Assembly: GCA_937927975.1 (NCBI GenBank) | Contig: CALEZT010000166.1 | Location: forward strand, 1 to 15,200 | Direction: 5' to 3' | Source: an uncultured Phycisphaerales bacterium | GTDB lineage: Bacteria; Planctomycetota; Phycisphaerae; Sedimentisphaerales; Anaerobacaceae | DNA length: 15,200 nucleotides | In this document: positions 15,092 through 15,200 of the stretch, one piece after another | Numbering within the stretch: the first letter of the stretch is position 1 | Layout of the letters: every line of letters begins with the position of its first letter | Program-made: the position numbers and the translations under genes | The notes under the pieces: generated by a model | Seen by the model: only the letters and a program-made list of their open reading frames with translations | Database searches by the model: none | Told to the model about the DNA's origin: nothing

Positions 15092-15174
15092 CTGAGAACG
15101 GTGGTCTGTTTGCGGATCTCCTTGCGTGCCAGTCGGACGATCTCTTCCTTGAGCACTGCTGCGAGGTTGGGCAT
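15052..15174 (-). pseudogene. 5' fragment (codons 1-41) of an XRE-type HTH regulator gene
   Basis: The ATG at 15174 is preceded by AGGAG with a 6-nt spacer. It starts 'MPNLAAVLKEEIVRLARKEI', 'RKQTTVLRKALVQYRKDIAAM', which is the typical N-terminal helical segment of short XRE regulators with a coiled-coil and C-terminal HTH. The linker and HTH are missing: after M41 the frame continues into 25 unrelated residues ('GEIGRASPKLLRTIFLVPVSKG...') and then the leader of the exported hydrolase-like protein. Joined through the 40-bp repeat to 9648-10023, it rebuilds a regulator of about 152 aa. As it stands it could express a fusion protein without the DNA-binding domain. Confidence 0.75.
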
Positions 15175-15180
15175 ACTTTT

Positions 15181-15185
15181 CTCCT
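15181..15185 (-). promoter_or_regulatory. Shine-Dalgarno site of the split XRE gene
   Basis: AGGAG on the minus strand stands 6 nt before the ATG at 15174. This is the ribosome-binding site that the 3' fragment at 10028 lacks. The promoter lies outside the window. Confidence 0.6.
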
Positions 15186-15200
15186 GTTGAACGGCATTCC

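Noticed and set aside
1..15200. CRISPR array
   Set aside because: No regularly spaced short repeats are present; the only notable direct repeat is the single 40-bp pair, 5 kb apart.

Overview
The window is GC-rich and reads like chromosome from a free-living, polysaccharide-degrading bacterium, most likely Planctomycetota or a related PVC-group lineage. The evidence is inference from gene content: a type II-secretion-like pseudopilin with a 'FTLIELLVVIAVIALL' leader, an exported S1-family sulfatase, and three exported proteins resembling glycoside hydrolases. No rRNA, tRNA or taxonomic marker gene is present, so the assignment is tentative.

Layout. (1) 1-~1952: the 3' part of a group II intron. 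Its reverse transcriptase/maturase lies at 464-1792, domain V at about 1804-1838 and the 3' end near 1950; the 5' end is outside the window. (2) ~1953-2395: 3' flank with no recognisable gene. (3) 2396-8150: a small cytosolic protein with two related beta-rich repeats, an exported GHL-type hydrolase-like protein (3102-4643), a divergently placed exported SAM methyltransferase (4698-5378, minus) with a clear extended -10 promoter, and a large exported protein with a C-terminal GHL10-like domain (5700-8150). (4) 8326-10028, minus: a compact three-gene set of XRE-type HTH regulator, small conserved hypothetical and PolB-like 3'-5' exonuclease, spaced like one operon. (5) 10024-15051: sulfatase, remnant of a LamG/DUF1961-like protein, pseudopilin, a short frameshifted gene with its own near-consensus promoter and hairpin, and a third exported hydrolase-like protein. 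(6) 15052-15174: the first 41 codons of an XRE regulator, complete with Shine-Dalgarno site.

The most interesting structure joins (4) to (6). The regulator at 9648-10028 lacks its normal N-terminus. The segment at 15052-15174 is just such an N-terminus with no body. They share a 40-bp direct repeat (9984-10023 and 15052-15091, 38/40 identical). Recombining across it restores, in frame, a regulator of about 152 residues with a good ribosome-binding site, heading the three-gene operon. The simplest reading is that about 5.07 kb carrying the sulfatase/hydrolase genes was inserted into, or rearranged within, the XRE gene.

Functionally, the exported sulfatase and the three hydrolase-like proteins suggest breakdown of a complex, probably sulfated, polysaccharide. 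The XRE/hypothetical/exonuclease set is a nucleic-acid module unrelated to that pathway.
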